DNA of 30,174 nucleotides, taken from Muribaculaceae bacterium (GTDB lineage Bacteria; Bacteroidota; Bacteroidia; Bacteroidales; Muribaculaceae). Below are positions 14,451 through 23,860 of this stretch, in pieces (positions within the stretch are counted from its first letter, which is position 1; each line of letters opens with the position of its first letter). The translations under genes were made by a program, and so were the position numbers. The stretch covers positions 1 through 30,174 of the forward strand of contig VSPD01000034.1 of the NCBI GenBank assembly GCA_009775125.1. Direction: 5' to 3'. The notes beneath the pieces were generated by a model. That model worked only from the letters and a program-made list of their open reading frames with translations. It made no database searches and was not told the origin of the DNA.

Positions 14451-16456
14451 TAAACAACGCCAAGACCTATGTGGCACTCTCGGCCATGAAGATAGAAGAA
14501 CTGTCGGGCATCGAGCGTCCCGACATACGCTCCTACAAATCGGTGACACTCTCGGGCGAAAACCTTATTTCGGGAGAAATATCAGAACTCACCTCTATCG
14601 ACCGGGCCAACTGGCAGGTATGGGCCAAACTTCCGGCCGGAACGGTGACGCTCACCGCCGTTGACGAAAACGATGCCACATCCACACTCAACGTGAATAT
14701 ACCCTCCGAAGGAATCTACCGCCTGAACGTGAATCTCGACGAAGGCACCACCGAGCTTTTCGAGGCCACATATTTCTGCGTGGAAGGCAGCGCCGTGGGC
14801 GGCTGGAACACCGAAGGCGTGGAAATGACCTATATCGGCGCAGGCAAGTGGAACTTCAACGGCCGCCTCGAAGGCTACGACCGCACATCAGATTCGGGAC
14901 GCATCAATTTCGTCATGAACCGGTCGTGGAATTACCAGTACAAACGCGTAGCCGGCTCTCCCGACAAACTGTCGTATAACGAAGGCTCCGATATTCCGCT
15001 CAATCCCGGCACATATGACATAACAGTGGATCTCAACGAGATGACATGGAAAATAGCCAACGGTCTCGACGGCCTCGACCCGTACCGCATAACCGTGATG
15101 GGGTCGTCGGTTTCCAACGGCCAGGGAGCCGACAACAACGAAGGATATGCCTTCATGTACGACAAACTCCTTGCCGAACGCCACGCCTCCGGACAGAGCG
15201 ACAATGAATTCTATATATCCAACATAGCCATCAACGGCAACTCCACAGTAAGCCTCCTCAACCGCTACGACGACCTCGAACGCGAATTCGGACAGTATGT
15301 GATATTTGCCGTGTCGCTCGGCAACGAGGGCATCCACGGAGCCGCCGACCAACAGGGAGTCTACGACCAGTTCCTCGCAAACATGCAGACCCTGATAGCC
15401 AAGGCCCGCGAGGACGGCAAGACCCCCGTGGTGATGAACAACTATACCCGCGCCGACTTCAACGCCGACGACTACACATATATAATACGCATGAACGACG
15501 AGATAGCCGCATGGGACGTGCCGTCGGTGAACATGCTCGGTGCCATCGACGACGGCGCCGGCCACTGGGCTCCCGGCTATGACATAGCCACCGATATCTA
15601 CCACCCCAACACCGACGGCCACCGCGAATTTTTCTACTCGATGCCCCCGTCGCTGTTCGACGCGCTCGCCTCGGGCAAGACACTCACAATGGACCGCGTA
15701 GTTTCCGACGAACCTTATGCCTTGGACGGCACCATATCGTTCAAGCCCGAAGGAACAGTACACTCGTTCACGCTCGCCCTCACAGCCTCGATGGCCGCCG
15801 ACGGAATTCTCGCCACGGCGACATGTGCCGACGGCCGCGTCGTCACCATCTCGCGCAAAGGCAGCTCATGGGAGCTTGCCGCCGACGGCAAGACCGTTGC
15901 AACTGTGGCCGCCGGCGAATCGCTCGACAACATCATGCTCACCCACAACTATGCCTCGAAGACCTTGGCCCTGGTGGTGAACGGCAAAAAAGAAGCTGCC
16001 ACCGGCTATGAACTCTCGCCCGCCGACGTGGTGATAGGCGAGAAAGACAACAAGGCTGTACGCCGTGTAGGCGAGTTGATGTTCTACCGTTCGTCGATGC
16101 TTACCAACGACCCGTTCACATCGTCGAAACTCAACAAATCGTCGCTCGAAATCTATGCCCCGATGCAGGCCGAATCGCGTGCCGTGGAAATACCCAACCT
16201 GGCCATGTCGACCAACACCGTAACCCTCGACGCCACCACCTCGGGAATAGAAGATGCAGACATCGTCAGTAATGATTTCACGGCAACCGGAGGCGACGGA
16301 CAAATCACAATCACATCGGCCGTTCCTACCCCGGTGCAGGTAGCCACCCTTGACGGGAGCGTGGTGCGCAGCCTCACGGTCGACGGCACCGCCACCGTCG
16401 GCAATATCGCGCCGGGCTTCTATCTCGTAAACCGCGCAAAAGTGATGGTACGATAA
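14423..16456 (+). CDS. Secreted SGNH/GDSL-type hydrolase, catalytic part after the frameshift
   Basis: The reading frame from about 14423 completes module 2 (ITLTVINNAKTYVALSAMKIEEL), then shows a SusE/SusF-like beta region (FCVEGSAVGGWNTEG, GKWNFNG, INFVMNRSWNYQYKR) and an SGNH hydrolase domain. In the latter, MGSSVSNGQG holds the nucleophilic Ser (codon 15107-15109), NIAINGN and SLGNEG give the oxyanion-hole Gly and Asn, and DIYHPN gives the catalytic Asp-x-x-His (His codon 15602-15604). A LamG-like sandwich follows (about 15710-16180), then a type IX sorting-like tail ending GFYLVNRAKVMVR. It probably deacylates or de-esterifies glycans at the cell surface; substrate unknown. There is no sensible start codon of its own, so it belongs with the preceding entry. 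Confidence 0.75.
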   Translation, partial: CGDCITLTVINNAKTYVALSAMKIEELSGIERPDIRSYKSVTLSGENLISGEISELTSIDRANWQVWAKLPAGTVTLTAVDENDATSTLNVNIPSEGIYRLNVNLDEGTTELFEATYFCVEGSAVGGWNTEGVEMTYIGAGKWNFNGRLEGYDRTSDSGRINFVMNRSWNYQYKRVAGSPDKLSYNEGSDIPLNPGTYDITVDLNEMTWKIANGLDGLDPYRITVMGSSVSNGQGADNNEGYAFMYDKLLAERHASGQSDNEFYISNIAINGNSTVSLLNRYDDLEREFGQYVIFAVSLGNEGIHGAADQQGVYDQFLANMQTLIAKAREDGKTPVVMNNYTRADFNADDYTYIIRMNDEIAAWDVPSVNMLGAIDDGAGHWAPGYDIATDIYHPNTDGHREFFYSMPPSLFDALASGKTLTMDRVVSDEPYALDGTISFKPEGTVHSFTLALTASMAADGILATATCADGRVVTISRKGSSWELAADGKTVATVAAGESLDNIMLTHNYASKTLALVVNGKKEAATGYELSPADVVIGEKDNKAVRRVGELMFYRSSMLTNDPFTSSKLNKSSLEIYAPMQAESRAVEIPNLAMSTNTVTLDATTSGIEDADIVSNDFTATGGDGQITITSAVPTPVQVATLDGSVVRSLTVDGTATVGNIAPGFYLVNRAKVMVR

Positions 16457-16480
16457 AACTCAGAATTAATATCAATGAAG

Positions 16481-16511
16481 GCATCCGGTGCTCGGCATCG
16501 GATGCTTTTTT
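16481..16511 (+). terminator. Rho-independent terminator after the SGNH hydrolase
   Basis: GCATCCGGTGC (16481-16491) pairs with GCATCGGATGC (16495-16505) through one G-U pair around a 3-nt loop, followed by a T-run to 16511. It separates the hydrolase from the non-coding region that follows. Confidence 0.85.
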
Positions 16512-16534
16512 AGTGTCTTTTAGTGTAAAAAAAG

Positions 16535-16875
16535 TGTTGATAACTATGTTGATAACCTGTTGATAACCCCGCAACAACTTTATAACAAGTTGATTTGCAA
16601 TATTCATTGAAAAATACATTAACCTATAAAACGGGGTGTGCAAATTCCGGGCAAGGAAGATTTAACGCAGTTTTAAATATACTTTTCTACCAAAAATGGG
16701 GTTCGGTGTAATAAAAATTTATTAACTTTGCAGTTATGAACAGTATGTTGATAACTGTTGCAACTCTTTAAATGTCAAAGAAAACGACTGTTGATAACCT
16801 TGTAGAATATGTTTACAAACTTCAATAAGTCATATTTGCAAGTTTTCGTCCAAAAAGTTATCACTGTTATCAACA
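16535..16875. other. DnaA-box cluster, candidate chromosomal replication origin
   Basis: The gene-free stretch 16457-16931 carries six perfect copies of TGTTGATAA or its complement: 16535-16543, 16547-16555, 16558-16566, 16746-16754 and 16789-16797 in one orientation and 16867-16875 inverted, plus a partial TTATCACTG at 16858. The 9-mer differs from the DnaA consensus TTATCCACA at one base. The first three lie 11-12 nt apart, in helical phase, and the rest surround AT-rich DNA that could unwind. All ten genes to the right point away from it. dnaA is not in the window. It could instead be a DnaA-titration or regulatory site. Confidence 0.55.
16723..16730 (+). promoter_or_regulatory. Possible -7 element for nadA transcription
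   Basis: TAACTTTG matches TAnnTTTG, about 200 nt ahead of nadA. No convincing -33 element is present, and the leader would run through three of the DnaA-like boxes. Confidence 0.35.
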
Positions 16876-16931
16876 TCCATTATTATTCTTGAAGGTTTTT
16901 ATTTTATTATTAAACTTATCCTATAAATAAA

Positions 16932-17870
16932 ATGAATGTCGAAAACCCCGACATGCTCCGCAGCGAAATCGAGCAGTTGAAGAAGGAACGTGGCGCAGTG
17001 ATTCTGGCCCATTATTACCAGAAAGGGGAGATACAGGATCTTGCCGACTATATAGGCGACTCACTCGCCCTGGCCCAGATTGCGGCCGGCCTCGATGCAA
17101 AAGTGATAGTGCTTTGCGGGGTGCATTTCATGGGGGAGACCGCAAAGATACTTTGCCCCGACAAGACGGTGCTCGTGCCCGATGCCGAAGCAGGATGCTC
17201 GCTGGCCGACAGTTGCGACGCCGGAGAATTTGCCCGGTTTATCGAAGAGCATCCCGGCCACACCGTGATATCGTATGTGAACACATCCGCCGAAGTGAAG
17301 GCATTGACCGATGTGCTCGTCACATCTTCCAACGCCCGCAAAATTGTGGAGACATTTCCCAAGGATGAAAAAATAATCTTCGGCCCCGACCGCAACCTCG
17401 GCAACTATATAAATTCTGTCACGGGACGCGACATGGTGCTTTGGAACGGCGCATGCCACGTTCACGAGCAATTCTCGCTCGAAAAGATACTTGCCCTCAA
17501 AGCGGAGCATCCCGGCGCGAAGATTCTCGTCCACCCCGAATGCAAGGGTCCCGTTCAGCGTCTTGCCGACAAGGTGGGCTCAACCGCCGCGTTGCTCAAT
17601 TATGCGAAAGAGAGCGACGCCACGGAATTTATCGTGGCCACGGAGAGCGGCATCCTCCACCAAATGCGCAAGGATTGCCCGGAAAAGACATTCATCCCGG
17701 CTCCGCCCGAAGACGGCACGTGCGCCTGCAACGAATGTTCGTTCATGAAACTCAACACCCTTGTGAAGCTGCGCGACTGCCTGCGCGACATGGCCCCAGA
17801 GGTGCATGTCGACCCGGCTGTGGCCGAGCGCGCCCGCAAGCCTATCGAGCGCATGCTCGAATTGAGTTAG
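16932..17870 (+). CDS. nadA: Quinolinate synthase A
   Basis: NadA is the [4Fe-4S] enzyme that condenses iminoaspartate with dihydroxyacetone phosphate to quinolinate, in NAD synthesis. The protein has 312 aa, normal for the short bacterial form. Signature segments are HYYQKGEIQDLADYIGDS (27-44), LCGVHFMGETAKIL with Cys62, DAEAGCSLADSC (84-95), ISYVNTSAEVKA, GPDRNLG, WNGACHVHE with Cys175, HPECKGPV, and CACNECSFMKLNT with Cys264, Cys266 and Cys269. Cys62, Cys175 and Cys269 are the expected cluster ligands. The usual partner nadB and the next gene nadC are not in the window. nadA lies next to the DnaA-box cluster and 84 nt ahead of leuS in the same direction. Cytoplasmic. Confidence 0.97.
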   Translation: MNVENPDMLRSEIEQLKKERGAVILAHYYQKGEIQDLADYIGDSLALAQIAAGLDAKVIVLCGVHFMGETAKILCPDKTVLVPDAEAGCSLADSCDAGEFARFIEEHPGHTVISYVNTSAEVKALTDVLVTSSNARKIVETFPKDEKIIFGPDRNLGNYINSVTGRDMVLWNGACHVHEQFSLEKILALKAEHPGAKILVHPECKGPVQRLADKVGSTAALLNYAKESDATEFIVATESGILHQMRKDCPEKTFIPAPPEDGTCACNECSFMKLNTLVKLRDCLRDMAPEVHVDPAVAERARKPIERMLELS

Positions 17871-17888
17871 GCAAAAAAGCGACAAGAT

Positions 17889-17915
17889 CATTAAGGCCAT
17901 TAAGGACTTTAAGGT
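17889..17915 (+). repeat. Three imperfect 9-bp tandem repeats between nadA and leuS
   Basis: CATTAAGGC, CATTAAGGA and CTTTAAGGT follow one another without gaps. No terminator or promoter is visible here, so nadA and leuS may be co-transcribed. Confidence 0.5.
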
Positions 17916-17954
17916 CATAAAAAAAATAAAGAATTTTAAATAGAAATATATATA

Positions 17955-20729
17955 ATGGAATACAATCATAAAGAGATAGAGAGCCGCTGGCAGCAGCAGT
18001 GGCGCGACAAAGGAATTTACCGCGCGGAAATCGACCCCTCGCGTCCCAAGTTCTATGTGCTCGACATGTTCCCCTATCCCTCCGGGGCCGGACTGCATGT
18101 GGGCCACCCTCTGGGCTACATTGCCTCGGATATCTACTCGCGCTACAAGCGTCTCAACGGCTTCAATGTGCTTCACCCCATGGGCTACGATGCCTATGGC
18201 CTTCCCGCCGAGCAATATGCCATCAAGACCGGCCAGCATCCCGAGATAACGACAAACGAAAACATAGCCCGTTACCGCTCGCAGCTCGACAAGATCGGCT
18301 TCTGCTATGACTGGGACCGCGAGATACGCACGTGCGACCCCGACTATTATAAATGGACGCAATGGGTGTTCCTGCGTCTGTTCAATTCATATTATGACAA
18401 ATTGGCCGACAAAGCCATGCCCGTTTCCGACCTTGTGGCTCATTTCGATAAAAATGGCTCGGAGGGAATAAATGCCGCCGAAACCAAGGAGCTGCATTTC
18501 ACAGCCGAAGAATGGAAGGCGATGGACGCCAAGGAAAAGAGCGACGTGCTGATGAACTACCGTCTGGCCTATCTCGGCACCACGATGGTGAACTGGTGTC
18601 CGAAGCTGGGCACGGTGCTTGCTAACGACGAGGTGTCGGAAGGACGCTCGGTGCGCGACGGCTATCCGGTGGAACAAAAGTTGATGGACCAGTGGTGCCT
18701 GCGCGTGTCGGCATATGCGCAGCGGTTGCTCGACGGCCTCGACCGTATCGACTGGAGCGATTCGCTGAAAGAGACCCAGCGCAACTGGATAGGCCGCTCC
18801 GAAGGCGCGGAGATGCGCTTCAAGATAGCCGGCTCCGATATCGAACTTGAAATTTTCACCACACGTGCCGACACTGTGTTTGGCGTCACCTTTATGGTGC
18901 TCGCTCCCGAAAGCAAGTATGTGGATATGATCACCACAGAGGAGCAGCGCGCCGCCGTGGACGAATACATCGCCTCGATAAAGCACAAGACCGAGCGCCA
19001 GCGCATGATTGATAAGAAAGTGTCGGGCGTGTTCTCCGGGGCATATGCGGTGAATCCGCTCACGGGCAAGGAAATTCCCGTGTGGATAAGCGACTATGTG
19101 CTTGCCGGCTACGGCACGGGCGCCATTATGGCAGTTCCGGCTCACGACAGCCGCGACTATGCTTTCGCCCGCCATTTCAACCTGCCGATTATTCCTCTAA
19201 TTGAGGGTGCCGATGTGTCGGAAGAAAGTTTCGACGCCAAGGAAGGCCGCATGATAAATTCATCTTCCGACATACTCGACCTTAACGGCCTCGATGTGAA
19301 GGAAGCCATTGCCAAGACAAAAGCGCGCATCGCCGAACTCGGCATAGGCAAGGTGAAGGTGAACTACCGCCTGCGCGACGCCATATTCAGCCGCCAACGC
19401 TATTGGGGCGAGCCGTTCCCCATATATTACAAGGACGGCATCCCCACTGCAATGGAAGACAAGGACCTTCCGGTGCTTCTTCCCGAGGTAGACAAATTCC
19501 TGCCCACCGAGACAGGCGAGCCTCCGCTGGGACGCGCCAAGGACTGGAAGACAAAAGACGGCTATCCGATTGAACTGTGCACCATGCCGGGTTTCGCCGG
19601 GTCGTCGGCCTACTATCTCCGCTACATGGACCCGCACAACAGCGAGGCGCTCGTGGGCAAGGAAGCCAATGAATACTGGGGCAGCGTCGACCTCTATCTC
19701 GGAGGTTCGGAGCACGCCACCGGCCACCTTATATACAGCCGTTTCTGGAACAAGTTCCTTTTCGACCTCGGCGTAGTGTGCGAGGACGAGCCTTTCCGCA
19801 AACTTGTGAACCAGGGCATGATTCAGGGCCGCAGCTCGTTTGTGTACCGTGTAGGCGAGTCGAACACGTTTGTGTCGGCCGGCCTGCGCTCGCAATACGA
19901 CGACACCCAGGAGAAGCATGTGGACATAAGCCTGGTGAACAACGACGTGCTCGACATCGAAGCCGCCCGCGCATGGGCTCCCGAATTCAAGGATGCCGAG
20001 TTTATCCTCGAAGACGGCAAATATATCTGCGGTTGGGCAGTGGAAAAAATGTCGAAGTCGAAATATAATGTTGTCAATCCCGACGATATGGTCGACCGCT
20101 ATGGCGCCGACACGCTGCGCCTTTATGAAATGTTCCTCGGCCCCATCGAGCAGTCGAAGCCTTGGGACACCAACGGCATCGACGGCGTGTACCGCTTTAT
20201 AAAGAAACTGTGGTCGCTTTTCTACGATAAGGACACACTGCTTATCGACGACAGCGAGCCTACGGCCGACAATCTCAAATCGCTCCACAAGCTCATAAAG
20301 AAAGTGACCGGCGACATCGAGCAATTCTCGTTCAACACCTCGGTATCGGCATTCATGATATGTGTAAACGAACTGTCGGCTCAGAAATGCCGCAGCCGCC
20401 GTGTCATGGAAGACCTTCTTGTAGTGCTTGCCCCGTTTGCTCCCCATGTGGCCGAGGAACTGTGGCATGCAATAGGCCATGACACCACGGTGTGCGACGC
20501 CAAATGGCCGGCATGGAACGAAGACTATATCAAGGACTCGACCGTGAAATATGCCGTGTCGTTCAACGGCAAGGCCCGTTTCACCATGGATATGCCCGCC
20601 GATGCCGGCAAAGATGCCGTCGAGGCCGCTGCCATTGCTCATCAGGATTCGGCCAAGTGGCTTGCCGGCAAGACCGTGCGCAAGGTCATAGTAGTGCCCG
20701 GAAAGATTGTCAATATCGTGGTAGGGTAG
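17955..20729 (+). CDS. leuS: Leucyl-tRNA synthetase
   Basis: LeuS charges tRNA-Leu with leucine and is a class Ia synthetase. The protein has 924 aa, in the usual range for Bacteroidetes. The HIGH-type signature is HVGH (48-51) in FPYPSGAGLHVGHPLGY, and KMSKS is at 698-702 (VEKMSKSKYNVVNPDDM). Between them are the zinc-region/CP1 editing part with TTRADTVFGVTFMVLAPES and the ...GTGAIMAVPAHDSRDYAFA editing motif, whose Asp recognises mischarged amino acids. RYWGEPFPIYY precedes the catalytic part. After the KMSKS loop come the anticodon-binding helices and a C-terminal domain ending VVPGKIVNIVVG. It is flanked by nadA and rdgB in the same direction with short gaps and no visible terminator. 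Cytoplasmic, essential. Confidence 0.98.
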   Translation: MEYNHKEIESRWQQQWRDKGIYRAEIDPSRPKFYVLDMFPYPSGAGLHVGHPLGYIASDIYSRYKRLNGFNVLHPMGYDAYGLPAEQYAIKTGQHPEITTNENIARYRSQLDKIGFCYDWDREIRTCDPDYYKWTQWVFLRLFNSYYDKLADKAMPVSDLVAHFDKNGSEGINAAETKELHFTAEEWKAMDAKEKSDVLMNYRLAYLGTTMVNWCPKLGTVLANDEVSEGRSVRDGYPVEQKLMDQWCLRVSAYAQRLLDGLDRIDWSDSLKETQRNWIGRSEGAEMRFKIAGSDIELEIFTTRADTVFGVTFMVLAPESKYVDMITTEEQRAAVDEYIASIKHKTERQRMIDKKVSGVFSGAYAVNPLTGKEIPVWISDYVLAGYGTGAIMAVPAHDSRDYAFARHFNLPIIPLIEGADVSEESFDAKEGRMINSSSDILDLNGLDVKEAIAKTKARIAELGIGKVKVNYRLRDAIFSRQRYWGEPFPIYYKDGIPTAMEDKDLPVLLPEVDKFLPTETGEPPLGRAKDWKTKDGYPIELCTMPGFAGSSAYYLRYMDPHNSEALVGKEANEYWGSVDLYLGGSEHATGHLIYSRFWNKFLFDLGVVCEDEPFRKLVNQGMIQGRSSFVYRVGESNTFVSAGLRSQYDDTQEKHVDISLVNNDVLDIEAARAWAPEFKDAEFILEDGKYICGWAVEKMSKSKYNVVNPDDMVDRYGADTLRLYEMFLGPIEQSKPWDTNGIDGVYRFIKKLWSLFYDKDTLLIDDSEPTADNLKSLHKLIKKVTGDIEQFSFNTSVSAFMICVNELSAQKCRSRRVMEDLLVVLAPFAPHVAEELWHAIGHDTTVCDAKWPAWNEDYIKDSTVKYAVSFNGKARFTMDMPADAGKDAVEAAAIAHQDSAKWLAGKTVRKVIVVPGKIVNIVVG

Positions 20730-20779
20730 GGCATACGGCCTTTATATAATAAATTGTCATTATTTTCGTTATATCATAG

Positions 20780-21364
20780 ATGGAAATTGTCTTTGCCTCG
20801 AATAACGAGCATAAACTTCAAGAGATACGGCAGATAGCGGGCGACAGGTTCAAAGTGCTCTCGCTTGCCGACATAGGCTGTGATGCCGACATCACCGAAG
20901 ATGGCGACACACTCGAAGCTAATGCCCGCATAAAGGCGCGTTATGTAGCCTCCCGGTATGGCCGCGACTGTTTTGCCGACGACACCGGGCTGGAAGTTGA
21001 GGCCCTTGACGGCGCCCCGGGTGTACATTCTGCAAGATTCGCCCCGGGAACCGGTCATGATTCGGCGGCCAATACCGCCCTGTTGCTTGAAAAACTCGAG
21101 GGCAAGGACAACCGACGTGCACGGTTCCGCACCGCCATATGTCTGATAATTGGCGGTGAGGAGCATATGTTCGAAGGCATAGTCGACGGGGAAATCACGA
21201 CCACTCCGGCGGGAAAGGCCGGATTCGGTTACGACCCGGTATTCCGCCCCGACGGTTGGACGGCGACATTTGCCGACGCGTCTGCCGAAGAAAAAAATTC
21301 GGTGAGCCACCGCCGTCGTGCACTCGACAACATGATGAAATTCTTAGACGAAAAAATTGATTAA
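20780..21364 (+). CDS. rdgB: Non-canonical purine NTP pyrophosphatase (RdgB/HAM1)
   Basis: This enzyme hydrolyses dITP, ITP and XTP to the monophosphates plus pyrophosphate, keeping deaminated purines out of DNA and RNA. The protein has 194 aa, the normal family length. Motifs are SNNEHK (7-12) at the N-terminus, FADDTGLEVEAL (65-76) with the metal-binding acidic pair, PGVHSARFAPG (80-90), GFGYDPVF (148-155), and the SHRRRA base-pocket segment (176-181). The start at ATG 20780 gives the family's usual MEIVFAS opening. It lies 50 nt after leuS. The next gene begins 7 nt after its stop codon if its second ATG is used, or overlaps it if the first is used. Confidence 0.96.
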   Translation: MEIVFASNNEHKLQEIRQIAGDRFKVLSLADIGCDADITEDGDTLEANARIKARYVASRYGRDCFADDTGLEVEALDGAPGVHSARFAPGTGHDSAANTALLLEKLEGKDNRRARFRTAICLIIGGEEHMFEGIVDGEITTTPAGKAGFGYDPVFRPDGWTATFADASAEEKNSVSHRRRALDNMMKFLDEKID

Positions 21365-21371
21365 GATTAAA

Positions 21372-23843
21372 ATGATAAAACGCTCTCTTTTCACAATAAT
21401 TCTTGCCATAGCGGCTATTGTGGCCAAGGCCGACAGTGAAGGGCTTTGGAACACATATTCGCTTTTCACCGACCGTGTCGACAATATCGTCGAGGCCTCC
21501 GACAAGGTGTATTACCGTTCAGGCTCGCGTCTGTTTTCATATTCGCCTTCCGACGGCGAGACCTACGCATATCTCTGGAACAATCGTCTATCCGATATTT
21601 TTGTAAAGGAGATATACTACAACGCGCATGGAAAATATCTTCTTGTGGTGTATGAAAACAGCAATATAGACTTGATCTACGACGATGGCACAGTGGTGAA
21701 TCTTCCCGAAATAAAAGATTCGTCGATAAAGGACAAGACTATCAACAATGTAGATTTTTCCACCGACCACCGCATTGTGCTCGCGACTGTATTCGGATAT
21801 GTGATATATAATGACGAGACCTACGACGTGGAATACTCGGCATCGCTTGGCCGCAGCCTCGACTATGCCTCTGCTCTTGGCGACAATATTGTGATTGTCA
21901 CTCAGGATACGGATAACACGCTCGGGCTGTTCATGGCTCCGATTTCGTCGCATCCCAACACTATGGCCCGTTTCACAGAAATCGGAGACAAGATTTCCGG
22001 TATCGACGGTATGAATGCCGGCGGCGACAACTGGCTTGTGTTTCTTGACAAGGGAGAGAAGCGTTATTATGCCCGGCAGATAGATTTGGACGAACATACG
22101 GTTATCAATAACGTGTGGTCCGGTTGCTACAACAGCAAGGGCGCGATGCGCACATGCAAGGATGGATGGTATGCCTATTCAGATTCTGAAATATTCTTCT
22201 GGGACAGCGAGGATGGATTCTCGTCGAAGGCTATTCCCGCCGAGGTGCAAAAAATGAACATTGCTCTTTATTCCGACCCCACGAAAATATGGTCATGCAA
22301 TAAAGACGGCATAGCCCGTCACGACATATCCTCGTCGGAAGCGACTACACTCATAGCAAGGATGAAACCCGCCGACGCCGTGAACGTGCCCAAGATTGCC
22401 ATGATGCAATGGAATCCGTCGGGCACGCGCCTTTGGCTCGGCAGCGCCTCGTGGCTCAACTTGCGCAGCACGGCATGTCTGGATCCAAGCAATGAAAACA
22501 ACGGGCAGCCGCAGTATATGAATTCCATATCGGGCGGCGTGATCAAGGACGAGACCGTGGTGGATGCGACCCACACGGGCGACACAGGCGCTTATTTTCA
22601 AAAGCAGAACGGCGACAAGCGCATGTATGGCGGAACATACTGGATGGCTGCCGACCCCGACGACGACGAGGTGTATTACCAGATAACACAGTACAGCGGC
22701 ATTTTCGCCGTGAAAGGCACCCATCAGATTTATGTGGAGAAAAACGTGCCTGTCGACGGAAAAGCAAAATTCATACGCCGCCGCGGATTTAACATCGACC
22801 CGCAGGGCAATCTGTGGGTGAGCGGCTTCTGGACGAGCGGAGGCGCAATAAACCACGACTTCTATGTCCTTCCTTCCGAAAAAAGAAAGGACATAGTGGC
22901 CGGAAACGGAAAAAATGTTCTTTTCTCCGATTGGAAAGCCATGGGGCATGACGATTTGGGAATGGACGTCCACGACCAGGTGTTTATATTCTCAAAAAAA
23001 TACAATTACCTCTACTATATCGACAACGGCTATGCAATGGGCTTCAAGGTGCTCGACCATAAAGGCACGTACACCGACCCGTCCGACGACAAGAAAGTGT
23101 CGTGCAAGAATCTTGTAGACCAGGATGGAAACCGCCATGCGCCTTACCAGTCGCGTCATCTGGCCGAAGATGCCGACGGCGCGCTGTGGATAGCCACTAA
23201 TGCCGGAGTGTATGTGGTGGACGATCCCCGGCAGTGCTTCACCAACAATTTCCGTATTCGCCGCCCGAAGGTGGCTCGTAACGACGGCACCAACTACGCG
23301 GATTATCTTCTCGACACCGAGACTGTGAATTACATAGCCGTCGACCCCGCCAATAGAAAATGGTTCGCTACGGAAAACTCGGGGCTATACCTCACAAATG
23401 CCGAGGGCACGGAAATACTAGAGCATTTCACCACCGACAATTCTCCGCTGCCGTCGAACACTATATATTCCATTGAGTGCGACCCTCACGGCAACACCGT
23501 GTATGTAGGCACCACATCCGGCTTGATGTCGTTCAGCTCCGACGCCACTCCGCCGGCATCCGATTTCAGCAACGTGCTCGCTTATCCCAACCCCGTGCGT
23601 CCGGAATACAACGGATATGTGACGATAACCGGACTTAAAGATAATTCTTTGGTCAAGATAGGCGATTCGCTCGGAAATATATTCTTCCAGACACGTTCGG
23701 AAGGCGGCATGGCCCGCTGGGACGCCTGCGACGCATCGGGCCGACGTGTCAAATCAGGTGTTTACTATGTTTTCGCCTCTTCTTCCGAAAGCGACGGCGG
23801 CTCCACATCGGGCGCCGTGACAAAGATTATGGTAATAAATTAA
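21372..23843 (+). CDS. PorZ-like two-component-regulator-propeller protein of type IX secretion
   Basis: The protein has 823 aa from ATG 21372, chosen because it opens the signal peptide MIKRSLFTIILAIAAIVAKADS; an in-frame ATG at 21357 adds five residues and overlaps rdgB. Repeated beta-propeller blades run through most of it (for example LWNTYSLFTDRVDNIVEAS, GYVIYNDETYDVEYS, GALWIATNAGVYVVD, NRKWFATENSGLYLTNAEG, HGNTVYVGTTSGLMSF). A C-terminal domain of the type IX secretion kind follows (YPNPVRPEYNGYVTITGL ... GVYYV ... TKIMVIN). This matches PorZ of Bacteroidales, a surface protein that helps attach type IX cargo to anionic LPS. The exact orthology is inferred from the layout, and no conserved residue proves it. 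The other proteins here with similar C-termini would be possible cargo. It is followed closely by a 168-aa gene. Confidence 0.65.
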   Translation: MIKRSLFTIILAIAAIVAKADSEGLWNTYSLFTDRVDNIVEASDKVYYRSGSRLFSYSPSDGETYAYLWNNRLSDIFVKEIYYNAHGKYLLVVYENSNIDLIYDDGTVVNLPEIKDSSIKDKTINNVDFSTDHRIVLATVFGYVIYNDETYDVEYSASLGRSLDYASALGDNIVIVTQDTDNTLGLFMAPISSHPNTMARFTEIGDKISGIDGMNAGGDNWLVFLDKGEKRYYARQIDLDEHTVINNVWSGCYNSKGAMRTCKDGWYAYSDSEIFFWDSEDGFSSKAIPAEVQKMNIALYSDPTKIWSCNKDGIARHDISSSEATTLIARMKPADAVNVPKIAMMQWNPSGTRLWLGSASWLNLRSTACLDPSNENNGQPQYMNSISGGVIKDETVVDATHTGDTGAYFQKQNGDKRMYGGTYWMAADPDDDEVYYQITQYSGIFAVKGTHQIYVEKNVPVDGKAKFIRRRGFNIDPQGNLWVSGFWTSGGAINHDFYVLPSEKRKDIVAGNGKNVLFSDWKAMGHDDLGMDVHDQVFIFSKKYNYLYYIDNGYAMGFKVLDHKGTYTDPSDDKKVSCKNLVDQDGNRHAPYQSRHLAEDADGALWIATNAGVYVVDDPRQCFTNNFRIRRPKVARNDGTNYADYLLDTETVNYIAVDPANRKWFATENSGLYLTNAEGTEILEHFTTDNSPLPSNTIYSIECDPHGNTVYVGTTSGLMSFSSDATPPASDFSNVLAYPNPVRPEYNGYVTITGLKDNSLVKIGDSLGNIFFQTRSEGGMARWDACDASGRRVKSGVYYVFASSSESDGGSTSGAVTKIMVIN

Positions 23844-23860
23844 GAGCCTGTTACTAAAAA

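Noticed and set aside
16535..16566. The three tightly spaced 9-mers as a CRISPR array or iteron plasmid origin
   Set aside because: Repeats are 9 bp with 2-3 bp gaps, too short for CRISPR; no rep gene or plasmid gene is near.
16736..16771. An 11-codon ORF (MNSMLITVATL) in the nadA leader, as a leader peptide
   Set aside because: It is made largely of the DnaA-like repeat sequence, has no run of a regulatory amino acid, and no attenuator hairpin follows.
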